Of a stretch of 64,000 nucleotides of DNA, positions 33,003 to 41,688 are shown in pieces. The translations under genes were made by a program, and so were the position numbers. The stretch comes from Pseudomonas sp. TCU-HL1 (GTDB taxonomy: Bacteria; Pseudomonadota; Gammaproteobacteria; Pseudomonadales; Pseudomonadaceae): contig NZ_CP015992.1 in the NCBI RefSeq assembly GCF_001708505.1, positions 3,472,001 through 3,536,000 of the forward strand, in the 5' to 3' direction. Each line of letters begins with the position of its first letter. The first letter of the stretch is position 1. Under the pieces are notes generated by a model. The model made no database searches. It saw only the letters and a list, made by a program, of their open reading frames with translations, and was not told the DNA's origin.

Positions 33003-34013
33003 ATGACCGTTCTAAACGCTCCCCAGCCCCAAACCACGCGCCCTGCCCTGTCCCGCCGCTTCTCCGTGGCGCCGATGATGGATTGGACGGATAGACACTG
33101 CCGCTTCTTCCTGCGCCAGTTGTCGCAGCATGCCCTGCTCTATACCGAGATGGTGACCACCGGAGCGCTGCTGCACGGCGATCATGAGCGCTTCCTGCGT
33201 CACGATGAGGCGGAGCATCCGTTGGCATTGCAGCTGGGCGGCAGTGTGCCGGCAGACCTTGCAGCTTGCGCGAAGATGGCGCAGGAGGCCGGCTACGACG
33301 AGGTGAACCTGAACGTCGGCTGCCCCAGCGACCGGGTGCAGAACAACATGATTGGCGCCTGCCTGATGGGGCATCCGGCGCTGGTGGCCGATTGCGTCAA
33401 GGCGATGCTGGATGCGGTTGAGATTCCGGTGACGGTGAAGCACCGGATCGGTATCAACGGCCGGGACAGCTACGAGGAACTCTGCGACTTCGTCGGTCAG
33501 GTATGTGAAGCGGGCTGCCGCAGCTTCACCGTGCATGCGCGCATCGCTATCCTGGAAGGCCTTTCGCCCAAGGAGAACCGCGAGATCCCGCCCTTGCGCT
33601 ATGACGTCGCAGCGCAGCTGAAGCGGGACTTTCCAGACCTGGAGATCGTTCTGAACGGCGGTATCAAGACACTCGACGAATGCCGCGAACACCTGAGCGT
33701 CTTCGATGGCGTGATGCTGGGCCGCGAGGCCTACCACAACCCCTACCTTCTCGCTGAAGTGGACGCCGCGCTGTTCGGTGGTGACGCACCGCCGATCAGC
33801 CGCGCGGAAGCCCTGGAGGCCATGCGCCCCTATATCGAGCGTCACATTCAGGAAGGCGGCGTGATGCATCACATCACCCGCCACGTGCTCGGCCTTGCCC
33901 AGGGTTTCCCTGGCGCCAGGCGCTTCCGCCAGTTGCTGTCGGTCGACGTCCACAAGACCGCCGACCCGCTGGCGCTGCTGGATCAGGCTGCCGAGCTGCT
34001 ACGCGGCCGTTGA
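33003..34013 (+). CDS. dusA: tRNA-dihydrouridine(20/20a) synthase DusA
   Basis: This 336-residue flavoenzyme reduces uridines 20 and 20a in the D-loop of tRNA using NADPH. The opening RRFSVAPMMDWTDRHCRFF, the catalytic Cys in LNVGCPSDRVQ and the tRNA-contact VKHRIGI are typical. The ATG at 33003 is chosen because homologous proteins begin just before this opening, although the frame is open to 32907. The prophage ends here, so this start and promoter are phage-supplied while the enzyme remains intact. The 3' end overlaps the converging Fur-like gene by 31 bases. Confidence 0.95.
   Translation: MTVLNAPQPQTTRPALSRRFSVAPMMDWTDRHCRFFLRQLSQHALLYTEMVTTGALLHGDHERFLRHDEAEHPLALQLGGSVPADLAACAKMAQEAGYDEVNLNVGCPSDRVQNNMIGACLMGHPALVADCVKAMLDAVEIPVTVKHRIGINGRDSYEELCDFVGQVCEAGCRSFTVHARIAILEGLSPKENREIPPLRYDVAAQLKRDFPDLEIVLNGGIKTLDECREHLSVFDGVMLGREAYHNPYLLAEVDAALFGGDAPPISRAEALEAMRPYIERHIQEGGVMHHITRHVLGLAQGFPGARRFRQLLSVDVHKTADPLALLDQAAELLRGR
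33050..33095 (+). other. Candidate prophage attachment site (attR) in dusA
   Basis: The stretch encoding RRFSVAPMMDWTDR is the most conserved part of dusA and is where dusA-associated integrases recombine. Only one copy is in the window, so the core cannot be delimited. The matching attL should lie left of position 1. Confidence 0.45.
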
Positions 34014-34369
34014 GCGGATATCTTCGCCTCCCAGGCCGGCGCCAGGCGATAGCGCCCGCCGCCCTGGGCTTCAACCAGGCCGCTCTCCACCATTCGCCCA
34101 AGTACCTGCCTCACACTGACCAGGGACAGCGGCTCCCCTGCCTCCACCAGGCGCTCGTGCAGCACGCGGCCGGCAATGTCATGGCCCTCGAATGAAGCCA
34201 GGCAGAGGATTTCCAGCACCTTGAGTCGCGGCATGCTGGTCTTCAGCCCCGCGTCCTGCAACATCAGCCGCAGCTGGTGGTGCTCCACACTTTGAGGATT
34301 GTCCTTGACCATCAGGCCGACGGGCTGCGGGACGACCCGTTTGGCCCCGGAAAGGGAATGTGTGCGCAT
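33983..34369 (-). CDS. Fur-like winged-helix protein
   Basis: The ATG at 34369 follows AAGGAG by 7 bases, giving 128 residues. DAGLKTSMPRLKVLEILCLAS near 40-60 matches the DNA-binding helix region of Fur/Zur proteins (GLK.T..R..IL..L). The usual C-terminal His-rich metal sites are missing: the protein stops after the winged-helix part, with a basic tail. It may therefore bind DNA without sensing metal. It is part of the conserved dusA-tal neighbourhood. Confidence 0.75.
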   Translation of the reverse strand: MRTHSLSGAKRVVPQPVGLMVKDNPQSVEHHQLRLMLQDAGLKTSMPRLKVLEILCLASFEGHDIAGRVLHERLVEAGEPLSLVSVRQVLGRMVESGLVEAQGGGRYRLAPAWEAKISAQRPRSSSAA

Positions 34370-34655
34370 CGAGGTCTCCTTGTTGTGCAATGGCTTGCGT
34401 GGCGCAAGGCTTCCAGCCGGATTTCCTGCCGGCCTGTTTCCCCGAATTTATCGGGCTCTCATAGAAGAAGACGAACCAGCCGGAAAAAACCGCAGTGCTT
34501 GTGTGAAATATTTTTCGTCGCGGAACCTCTCTGCCCCTTTTTCAGGTCTGTAGGAATGGGCAGGCCGGCAGTCTGTAAAAAAGCCCTTACGCCACCGTTG
34601 AGCAGCCCCGGCGGCTCGGGTAAGGTCAGTTCATCCGCCACGACAAGGTTTTGCC

Positions 34656-35582
34656 ATGACCTCCAAGCTGGACCAACTCAAGCAGTACACCACGGTCGTC
34701 GCCGACACCGGCGACCTCGACGCGATCACCCGCCTGAAGCCGGTCGACGCCACCACCAATCCCTCCCTGCTGTTGAAAGCGGCAGCCATGCCACGCTATG
34801 CCAAATTGCTCGACAGCGCAGTAGCCGGCAGCGGCAATGACCTGGGCCTGGCCTGCGACCGCTTCGGCGTGGCCGTTGGCCAGGAGATCCTCAAAGTCAT
34901 TCCCGGGCGCATTTCCACCGAAGTGGACGCCCGCCTGTCCTTCGACACCGATGCCACCCTGCGTCGCGCAGAGCGCCTCATGGGGCTCTATGAGGAAGCC
35001 GGCATCGGTCGCGACCGCGTCCTGATAAAGATAGCCTCGACCTGGGAAGGCATCCGCGCCGCCGAGCAGCTGGAGCGCAAGGGCATCCAGACCAACCTGA
35101 CCCTGCTCTTCAACTTCGCTCAGGCAGCCGCCTGCGCCGATGCAGGCGTCTTCCTGATTTCCCCCTTCGTAGGCCGCATCTACGACTGGTACAAGAAAGC
35201 CGAAGGTCGCGACTTCCAGGGCAGCGAAGACCCGGGCGTACAGTCCGTTGCCCGCATCTACCGCTACTACAAGGCCAACGGCTATCGGACCGTGGTGATG
35301 GGTGCAAGCTTCCGCAACCTCGGCCAGATCGAAGCGCTCGCAGGCTGCGACCGCCTCACCATCAGCCCCGAGCTGCTGCAGAAGCTGGCGGACGACCAGG
35401 GCACGCTGGAACGCAACCTGGCCCCGGGCAATGAGTCCGAGGCCCGCGTGGTGCTGGACGAAACAGCATTCCGCTGGCAACTCAACGAAGATGCCATGGG
35501 CACCGAAAAGCTGGCCGAAGGCATTCGCCTGTTCGCCCGAGACCAGGAGAAGTTGGAAGCCCTGCTCGCCTCCCGCCGCTGA
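34656..35582 (+). CDS. tal: Transaldolase
   Basis: The 308-residue protein is transaldolase B-type. KPVDATTNPSLLLKA near residues 28-42 and VLIKIASTWEGIRAAEQLE near 127-145 (catalytic Schiff-base lysine in IKIAST) are diagnostic. It moves a dihydroxyacetone unit between sedoheptulose 7-phosphate and glyceraldehyde 3-phosphate in the non-oxidative pentose phosphate pathway. It stands alone with its own terminator. Confidence 0.97.
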   Translation: MTSKLDQLKQYTTVVADTGDLDAITRLKPVDATTNPSLLLKAAAMPRYAKLLDSAVAGSGNDLGLACDRFGVAVGQEILKVIPGRISTEVDARLSFDTDATLRRAERLMGLYEEAGIGRDRVLIKIASTWEGIRAAEQLERKGIQTNLTLLFNFAQAAACADAGVFLISPFVGRIYDWYKKAEGRDFQGSEDPGVQSVARIYRYYKANGYRTVVMGASFRNLGQIEALAGCDRLTISPELLQKLADDQGTLERNLAPGNESEARVVLDETAFRWQLNEDAMGTEKLAEGIRLFARDQEKLEALLASRR

Positions 35583-35590
35583 AACGCAAA

Positions 35591-35627
35591 CACCCGCAAC
35601 CTGTTCAGGCTGCGGGCGTTTTCATTT
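35591..35627 (+). terminator. Terminator after tal
   Basis: A GC-rich stem (CACCCGCAACCTG with CAGGCTGCGGGCG) around a short loop is followed by TTTTCATTTTT, 9 bases after the tal stop. Confidence 0.7.
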
Positions 35628-35646
35628 TTGGGGCGGAAAGGACGGG

Positions 35647-36129
35647 TCAGCTGCGCTCGAGGGCACTGACCAGGTCGTGGAAAGCTTCGCGATTGGACTC
35701 GTTGAGCCCCATGAGGATGCGGTGGGCTTCCAGCACCTTGGTGCGGACCACATCCTCCGTCTGATCCTGCGGCGGCAGGTCTTCCAGGCACTCAGGGCAC
35801 GGCACCGGCGTCCCGACGATATTGAACACCTGATCGAATCCCATCGACTGCAGCAGCCGGGTGATGTCGGGGTGGGTGGTCACTACCGTGGGCAACAGGC
35901 CCACTTTCTGCCGCGAAAGAATCGATAGCTTGGCCAGCAGGCCGAGCGTAGTGCTATCGATACTTCGGGTTTCCGTGAGATCAATGACGATCGCCGAGAA
36001 ATTCAGCGCCGTGAAGATCTTTTCGATGGTCGCATCCAGGGCCGAACACAGCGTCAGGCGGATTTCTCCGACAAACTTCAGGACGAAAGTCCCGTCCTGT
36101 TCAGCAAACTGGATTTTACCGGTACTCAT
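35647..36129 (-). CDS. STAS-domain anti-sigma-factor antagonist
   Basis: The first 100 residues form a STAS domain (GEIRLTLCSALDATIEKI, then VIDLTETRSIDSTTLGLLAKL with the phosphorylatable Ser in the IDSTTLG turn). About 60 residues follow with CPECLED, a possible metal-binding Cys pair. The gene overlaps the downstream end of the response regulator-phosphatase gene by 4 bases. That phosphatase should dephosphorylate this Ser, activating the antagonist in a partner-switching system similar to HsbR/HsbA of Pseudomonas. Confidence 0.88.
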   Translation of the reverse strand: MSTGKIQFAEQDGTFVLKFVGEIRLTLCSALDATIEKIFTALNFSAIVIDLTETRSIDSTTLGLLAKLSILSRQKVGLLPTVVTTHPDITRLLQSMGFDQVFNIVGTPVPCPECLEDLPPQDQTEDVVRTKVLEAHRILMGLNESNREAFHDLVSALERS

Positions 36130-37310
36130 GCAAGGTTCCTGCTCAACACCAGCAAGGCGATATCATCCGGCATCTCGCCCAGGCTGGCCAGTCCAAACAC
36201 TTGTCGCAAGCCATCCAGACTGCCACCTGCCTCACACACCATCTCTGGCAGTGCGGCTTCCTTATCTTTGAGGGTATCCCCGGGCAAAAGGTCCAGGATA
36301 CCGTCGGAGAGCAAGGTCAAGCTGAAGGATGGCGGCAGATCGATGACCCGATCATCATAGCTCGCCTCTTCGAACAGCCCCACTGGCAGGCCCTTGCCAG
36401 CCAGGTAGGAGGCCTTGCCCTCACTGTAGAGCACCGGCAACGGCAAATGCCCGCCGATGCTGTAAGTCAGTTTGCCGCTTTCCTCGTCTATCACGCCACC
36501 GAGCATGGTCACGTGCTTGCCGAGTTTGGTATTGATCAGCCCACGGTTGATGTGACCAAGCACCTCGGAAGGCTTGAACTCAGGCAGCATGCCGTTGCGC
36601 CGGGACTCGTACAGCAGGCGCGTGGTCATGAACTTCAGCAGCACGGTCACGAAGGCCGAGGAGGCGCCATGGCCGGAAACGTCCGCCAGGTAGAACGCCA
36701 CCCGGCGCTCGTCGACGCGGAAGTAGTCGACAAAGTCTCCCGAGAGATACAGCGACGGGATGATCTGGTGTGCAAAGCGCAGACCATCCACTTCCCAAGG
36801 CGTCACTGGCAGCATGTTCATCTGCACTTGGCGCCCGGCGTTCTGGTCTTCCTGCAGCAGGTGCAGGCTGGCTTGCAGTTCGCGGTTGGCGGCTTCCAGC
36901 TTTTCGCGGTAGCGGCGGTTCTCCAGGCGCAATGCCGCGCGGTCGAGGGCGCGACGCACCGAGTGCTCGAGAACGGCCAGGTCTTCCAGGGGCTTGATCA
37001 GGTAATCCGCAGCGCCGAGGCGCAGCGCTTCCACGGCGTCGCTCATGACGCCGGCGCCGGAGACCACGATCACAGGGGTTTCTGATTCCAGTTCGGAGAT
37101 GCGGCGGATCAGTTCCAGGCCATCGACCTGAGGCATACGCAGGTCGCAGATCACCACATCCGGGCGTTCCTGCTCGAAAACCTGCAGCCCCTGCAGGCCG
37201 TTGCTGGCCTGCCGAACGCTGAATCCACTGTCTTCCAGATAGGCCGCGAGGCTTGCGCGCACTACCTCGTCGTCATCAATAATCAGCAGCTTGGCACTGG
37301 GATTGTGCAT
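36126..37310 (-). CDS. Response regulator fused to PP2C-type serine phosphatase
   Basis: From ATG 37310 there are 394 residues. The receiver domain (about 1-120) has IDDDE and the phospho-acceptor Asp in VVICDLRMPQVDG. A coiled linker (about 125-165) joins a PP2C/SpoIIE-like phosphatase (about 190-390) with SGDFVDYF, YLADVSGHGASSAFV and LLSDGILDLLPG, whose acidic residues hold two metal ions. Phosphorylation of the receiver probably tunes dephosphorylation of the STAS protein encoded next. The frame extends 13 residues upstream, but homologues start at MHNPSAK. Confidence 0.92.
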   Translation of the reverse strand: MHNPSAKLLIIDDDEVVRASLAAYLEDSGFSVRQASNGLQGLQVFEQERPDVVICDLRMPQVDGLELIRRISELESETPVIVVSGAGVMSDAVEALRLGAADYLIKPLEDLAVLEHSVRRALDRAALRLENRRYREKLEAANRELQASLHLLQEDQNAGRQVQMNMLPVTPWEVDGLRFAHQIIPSLYLSGDFVDYFRVDERRVAFYLADVSGHGASSAFVTVLLKFMTTRLLYESRRNGMLPEFKPSEVLGHINRGLINTKLGKHVTMLGGVIDEESGKLTYSIGGHLPLPVLYSEGKASYLAGKGLPVGLFEEASYDDRVIDLPPSFSLTLLSDGILDLLPGDTLKDKEAALPEMVCEAGGSLDGLRQVFGLASLGEMPDDIALLVLSRNLA

Positions 37311-37525
37311 GGAGTATCCAGGCAAACGGCGCCAGGGATGGGTTGTCATGGCACCCGACCTAAGGCCCGAGCACGAGTACGGGGGTTCGCGTTACGGCGC
37401 AGACGGTACTCCCATCCGCAGGGCGATTCAAGCTTGCAGCGCACACCGAACTCTGCCTTTACACCCGAAATCGCTGGAAGTTATAAGGGTTTCGCCCCAC
37501 TCCATGACAACAAGAGGATCAGTGC

Positions 37526-37825
37526 GTGAGCCTGGACGACCGCAACTACAGCGAGAAGCGCGATTTCATCAGGATGCAGGTGCAGACCAAGGCCATCCTG
37601 GAGCACGCGGGCCGCCAGTACCCAGCCCTTTGCCTGGACCTTTCCAGCAGCGGCATGCAGGTCGAGGCAGAGGTCGATGCGGCGGTGGGCGATCGCGTTC
37701 GCGTGCTCATTCCCTCCGAGCACAGCTCGTTGAAGGGCCTGGAAGCCGACGCCGAGGTGGTGCGGATCGGTGAAAGCCCCGATAGCGGATGCATCCTGGG
37801 CCTGAACATCCTCGACATACGCTAG
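37526..37825 (+). CDS. PilZ-domain c-di-GMP-binding protein
   Basis: The 99 residues, from a GTG start, are a single PilZ domain. The RxxxR-type KRDFIRM near 11-17 and the D/NxSxxG motif DLSSSGM near 38-44 bind cyclic di-GMP. It diverges from the response regulator and may link its signalling to second-messenger level. It ends at a strong terminator. Confidence 0.9.
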   Translation: MSLDDRNYSEKRDFIRMQVQTKAILEHAGRQYPALCLDLSSSGMQVEAEVDAAVGDRVRVLIPSEHSSLKGLEADAEVVRIGESPDSGCILGLNILDIR

Positions 37826-37844
37826 GCAGCAAAAGCCGGAAACG

Positions 37845-37873
37845 AAAAAGGCGACCCTGGGGTCGCCTTTTTC
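37845..37873. terminator. Bidirectional terminator between pilZ gene and mlaA
   Basis: A symmetrical hairpin (AAAAAGGCGACC with GGTCGCCTTTTT) with A-run and T-run serves both convergent genes. Confidence 0.9.
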
Positions 37874-37898
37874 ATTTTTCCGGGCCTGGCCGAGGGGC

Positions 37899-38600
37899 TT
37901 AGAAGTCGTCTTCCACCTCGCCGTCCTTCACCTTGAACTCGCGGTTCTGCAGGTAGGCGTTGCGAATGAAGATGTACTTGTCGCCCGTGATCAGCTTCTC
38001 CGCCGACAGCAGGCTGGCGCGCGTATCCACCACATCCACGGCACGCGTCACATTACGGGTGGGTACGTGGTCGATGTAACCATACGGTTCGAAGAAGGAA
38101 TCCGGGATCTTGCCGCCGGCATCACGCACAGTGCTTGGGCCGAGGAACGGTATGACGAGGTAGGGACCGCTGCCCACGCCCCAGTAGCCGAGGGTCTGGC
38201 CAAAGTCTTCGTCATTCCGCTGCAGGCCCATCCCGGTAGCCACGTCGAAGAAGCCCAGCAGGCCGAAGCTGGTGTTGAAGATCAGGCGACCGGTGTCGAC
38301 GCCAGCGTTATGGAACTTGGCCTGGAACAGGTCGTTGACAAGGTTGCCGACATCCCCGATGTTGCCGAACACGTTATGAACGCCGTCTTCCAGGAACTGC
38401 GGGGTCACCGCCTGGTAGCCCTTGGCGACGGGTTTCAGGGCGTAGGTATCAAGGGTGTCGTTGAAGCGGAACATGACGCGGTTGAAGCCCTCCCAGGGGT
38501 CATCTTCCGCAGCATTCGCAGCGATGGGCAGCACCGCCAGGGTGACACAGGCCAGAACTCGGCCCAGACGATCGAGCCACCGAGCACTGATCAATTGCAT
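37899..38600 (-). CDS. mlaA: Outer-membrane phospholipid-trafficking protein MlaA (VacJ)
   Basis: This 233-residue protein has a signal peptide cut after ANA (residue 30) and the MlaA core: DPWEGFNRVMFRFNDTLD near 33-50 and TLGYWGVGSGPYLVIPFLGPSTVRD near 135-160. MlaA forms a donut in the outer membrane and removes mislocalised phospholipid from the outer leaflet for retrograde transport. The E. coli protein is a lipoprotein. No lipobox cysteine is visible here, so it is probably held by its membrane-embedded core alone. Confidence 0.95.
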   Translation of the reverse strand: MQLISARWLDRLGRVLACVTLAVLPIAANAAEDDPWEGFNRVMFRFNDTLDTYALKPVAKGYQAVTPQFLEDGVHNVFGNIGDVGNLVNDLFQAKFHNAGVDTGRLIFNTSFGLLGFFDVATGMGLQRNDEDFGQTLGYWGVGSGPYLVIPFLGPSTVRDAGGKIPDSFFEPYGYIDHVPTRNVTRAVDVVDTRASLLSAEKLITGDKYIFIRNAYLQNREFKVKDGEVEDDF

Positions 38601-38703
38601 TGCAGACTCTCCTTGAGAAAAGTAGTGTGGCGGCCCGCCGCCCGTTCAAAGGCGCGCAGTATAAGGCCATCGCCCGCATTGGGCAGCATAGCGGACAGCC
38701 AGC

Positions 38704-39123
38704 ATGCAGGAAAAAACCTTGCTTCATGTTGCACATATCCCCGTGCGCTGGGGTGACATGGACAGCTACGGCCACGTCAACAACACTCTCTATATCCAGT
38801 ACCTCGAAGAAGCCCGGGTGGCCTGGTTCGAAAAGCTCGGCATCGCCATGAACAACGTGCCCCAGGGGCCCGTGGTACTGCAGACGCTGCATACCTACCT
38901 CAAACCCGTGGTGCATCCTGCCACGGTAGTGATCGAGCTCTACGCCGGCGCGGTGGGCAGTAGCAGCCTGGTGGTGGAACACCGCCTGAGTACCCTGGAA
39001 GCCCCGGACACCCTCTATGGCGAAGGCCACTGCAAGCTGGTCTGGATCGATCACGCCACCGACAGATCGGTACCGGTGCCCAACGACCTGCGCCAGGCCA
39101 TGGGTGTTGGCGCCCGCCCGTAA
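38704..39123 (+). CDS. Acyl-CoA thioesterase (hot-dog fold, 4HBT family)
   Basis: The 139 residues carry RWGDMDSYGHVNNTLYIQYLEEAR near 16-39, with the catalytic Asp in the WGDMD turn and the HVNN helix start of YbgC/FadM-type thioesterases. It should hydrolyse acyl-CoA of unknown chain length in the cytoplasm. It diverges from mlaA. Confidence 0.92.
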   Translation: MQEKTLLHVAHIPVRWGDMDSYGHVNNTLYIQYLEEARVAWFEKLGIAMNNVPQGPVVLQTLHTYLKPVVHPATVVIELYAGAVGSSSLVVEHRLSTLEAPDTLYGEGHCKLVWIDHATDRSVPVPNDLRQAMGVGARP

Positions 39124-39178
39124 CCTTCCTGTCATCCAGGGCGGTTAGCCTGCGCCAGACCTCGTCAGGACGACGCAG

Positions 39179-39919
39179 ATGCCCCAGAGCCAACCGCCCG
39201 CCTTCACCGCCCTCCTCTTCGGCCTTTCCGGCTGTCTGGTGGACTTCGGTGCTCGTACCCTGCCCCTTGCGCTGAACCGTCTGCTGCCAGACTGCCCGGC
39301 ACCGTGCCTGGCCGAAGCGGCGGCCTTCGCCCCTCGCGCTGCGCTTGACCACGTCCTGGGCGCTCCGGCCAGCGCGACGCAGCTTCAGGCCTTCCAGCAA
39401 CAGTTGCTGGACGCCGCCGGAGAACATGCCGAGGCTGTAGCCGACCTCGACCGGCTAGCCAGCCTGGTGGACGCTGCCCAGGTGCCCTGCGCCTGGCTCG
39501 ACGAGCTGCCTGCACCCGCCAGCTGGCGCCTGGCAACGCCCCTGCCCGCCTGGCTACGCGGTAGCGACATCAACGGTGCCCGCCCCTGGCCCGCACCGGA
39601 CAGTTGCTGGCAGGCGCTAGCTGGATTGGGCGTTTCGCGCCTGGAAGGCTGCGTGTTGATCAGCGCCAGCCCGCGCTTGCTTCAAGCCGGCCTGAACGCT
39701 GGGCTGTGGACTATCGGCCTGGCCGCGAGCGGCCCCCTCTGCGGCCAGGCTCCGGCTGACTGGCACGCCCTGGACAGTGCCGAGCGCGATCGTTTGCGTG
39801 CCGCCGCGACGCTGGAGCTTTACCGCCTGGGCGCCCACTCGGTGATCGATCACCTGGGTGAACTCGCCCCTTGCCTGGCGGACCTCGCCAGCCGTCGTGG
39901 CAAGGGCGAGAAACCCTGA
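39179..39919 (+). CDS. HAD-like protein lacking catalytic aspartates
   Basis: The 246-residue sequence follows the HAD phosphatase layout (N-terminal core, helical cap at about 30-100, then C-terminal core), and its place in the cluster corresponds to a phosphonatase-like gene in Pseudomonas. However, the motif that should read DxDGTLVD is FGLSGCLVDFG near residues 14-24: the nucleophilic Asp and the +2 Asp are both missing. The ISAS motif II near 161 is kept. It is therefore probably not an active phosphatase. Confidence 0.75.
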   Translation: MPQSQPPAFTALLFGLSGCLVDFGARTLPLALNRLLPDCPAPCLAEAAAFAPRAALDHVLGAPASATQLQAFQQQLLDAAGEHAEAVADLDRLASLVDAAQVPCAWLDELPAPASWRLATPLPAWLRGSDINGARPWPAPDSCWQALAGLGVSRLEGCVLISASPRLLQAGLNAGLWTIGLAASGPLCGQAPADWHALDSAERDRLRAAATLELYRLGAHSVIDHLGELAPCLADLASRRGKGEKP

Positions 39920-40052
39920 ACCCGATGGATTTGTTTCAGGCTTGATCCGAGTCAGGCAGGTCTGCCCGGCCTGGATTAATCTCTAAGGCATGAGGGACCT
40001 TTTGGCCTGGCCGCAAGGTCCACTCCTGAGACATTTGCAAAGGGAGAAAGAC

Positions 40053-40316
40053 ATGCCTGAACGCCTGCAGCAGCAACTGCAACAACTGCGCGACCAGTTG
40101 GCCGAGGAACCACCACTGGATGCCGAGGAACGCGCATCGCTGATCGAGTTGATGCAGGAAATCGAACTGCGCCTGGCCCAGGACGCCGCCCTGGCGCCGG
40201 ACGCTACCCTGGTGGATGGGGTCAACCTGGCCGTAGAGCGCTTCGAAACCCGCCACCCCACGCTCGCCGGCACTTTGCGCAATATCATGCAGAGCCTCGC
40301 GAACATGGGGATCTAG
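40053..40316 (+). CDS. DUF4404 small protein
   Basis: The ATG at 40053 follows AAGGGAGAAAGAC, giving 87 residues. The helical pattern (MPERLQQQLQQLRDQLAEEP, then VERFETRHPTLAGTLRNIMQSLANMGI) matches the DUF4404 family, which sits beside queF in Pseudomonas. Function is unknown. It is cytoplasmic and acidic. Confidence 0.88.
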   Translation: MPERLQQQLQQLRDQLAEEPPLDAEERASLIELMQEIELRLAQDAALAPDATLVDGVNLAVERFETRHPTLAGTLRNIMQSLANMGI

Positions 40317-40330
40317 CCCGGAAGCAAACA

Positions 40331-40357
40331 AAAACCCCGACGTCGAGTCGGGGTTTT
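40331..40357. terminator. Bidirectional terminator between DUF4404 gene and queF
   Basis: An 11-bp perfect stem, AAAACCCCGAC with GTCGGGGTTTT, serves both convergent genes. Confidence 0.92.
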
Positions 40358-40359
40358 CG

Positions 40360-41193
40360 TTACTGCCGAACCAGCCGGCGATTGTCGGTCTGCACCTGCC
40401 CTGTGCTGCGGTAGGGGTTGATGTCCAGCCCGCCACGGCGCACATAGCGCGCATAAACGGTCAGGGACTCCGGCTCCAGCAAGCGCTTGAGGTCGAGGAA
40501 AATGCGCTCCACGCACTGCTCATGGAAGTCGGCATGCTGGCGGAAGCTCACCAGGTACGCCAGGAAGCTGGTGTGGTCCAGCCGCTTCGCACCGCGGTAC
40601 TCCACGACGACCGTGCCCCAGTCCGGCTGGCCGGTTACCGGGCAATTGGACTTCAGCAGGTGGCTGTGGAGCGACTCCTGCAGCGGCAGCCCAACCCCGG
40701 CACGCAGCAGTTCGGGTTGCGGATGCTCGTAGCAGTCGATGACCACGTCCAGGTCGTCGATACAGACGCCCGGCAGACTCGCTACTCCTTCAGCGGCTAC
40801 GTCCCCCAGGCTGCGCACCCGCACATTGACCGGAGCACCAGCAGCCGCGCTCAGGTCCCGCGCCAGTACCTGCTCCAGCTCGGATGCGCTGGTGTAGGCC
40901 GACTGATTCAGCGAGTTCAGGTAAAGCTTGAACGACTTGGACTCGATGATGTTCGGCGAGTCGGCCGGGATGGCGAACTCACCAATGGCCACCACCGGTT
41001 TGCCGGTGGGCGTCAACCAGGACAACTCGTAGCAGTTCCAGTAATCCACGCCCTGATACGGCAGGGTCGCGGCGGTCAGGCCCAGCTCGTTCCACTTGGT
41101 AGCGCGGGAGATGGGGAAGAGCAGCTCCGGGCTGTAGGTGCTGACGTACTCGCTGGATTTGCCCAGCGGCGAATGTTCGGCGGGATGATGCAT
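40360..41193 (-). CDS. queF: NADPH-dependent 7-cyano-7-deazaguanine reductase QueF
   Basis: The ATG at 41193 gives 277 residues, the size of the two-domain (YqcD/E. coli) form. IESKSFKLYLNSLNQS near 97-112 is the QueF motif and the catalytic Cys lies in SNCPVTGQPDWG near 182-193. It reduces preQ0 to preQ1 in queuosine biosynthesis for tRNA. The frame is open for 27 residues upstream but those lack conservation. It is the last gene of the conserved core before the island. Confidence 0.95.
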   Translation of the reverse strand: MHHPAEHSPLGKSSEYVSTYSPELLFPISRATKWNELGLTAATLPYQGVDYWNCYELSWLTPTGKPVVAIGEFAIPADSPNIIESKSFKLYLNSLNQSAYTSASELEQVLARDLSAAAGAPVNVRVRSLGDVAAEGVASLPGVCIDDLDVVIDCYEHPQPELLRAGVGLPLQESLHSHLLKSNCPVTGQPDWGTVVVEYRGAKRLDHTSFLAYLVSFRQHADFHEQCVERIFLDLKRLLEPESLTVYARYVRRGGLDINPYRSTGQVQTDNRRLVRQ

Positions 41194-41688
41194 GAAGGCG
41201 GGCCTGAAAGTGCGGAAATCGCGCAATTGTATACAGACGGGCAGCCGCTGAAAAATCCACGGCACCAACGGCACAGGAGCTATTCAAAAATCACCGAAAC
41301 TTTCGCACGATTGTTGAAATGCCTCCACCAACGGAAGCCTCGCGGACGCAAGCTGGCGGCGGCCTGCTTTGAAGCACCTTCTTGAGTGCCGAAGCTCATG
41401 AGCTCCTCTAGGAGGTAGTTCTCCCTTCCCACCCTGACATCCTCATCATCTGACGGATGATCTACATATCAGGGCGGTGCCATCCGGCCGAATACCCTGC
41501 CCGAAAGTCTCCAAGTTCGATTGCATCCACACCCCGTCGAAGATACTTCGCGGCTTTCGCGCCTCCTTGCCCATTGCACCCAATGGGTCAGAACCGTAGC
41601 CCTCGTTAGTGAACGGCCAACGCTAGCCAGATGACATCAAAGACTTCATATTGACCGCGTGAGGTGGTGCTAGTGGAGGGCACCAGCG
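41194..41688. other. Intergenic junction between core and defence island
   Basis: Nearly 500 bases without a gene separate queF from the Wadjet operon. It must hold the promoters of both divergent units and the left border of the island. Small hairpins (CCCATTGCACCCAATGGG at about 41570-41590) are present. No tRNA, integrase remnant or direct repeat that would define an attachment site was seen. Confidence 0.5.

Noticed and set aside
39179..39919. Assigning phosphonatase activity
   Set aside because: The nucleophile and acid/base aspartates of HAD motif I are absent.
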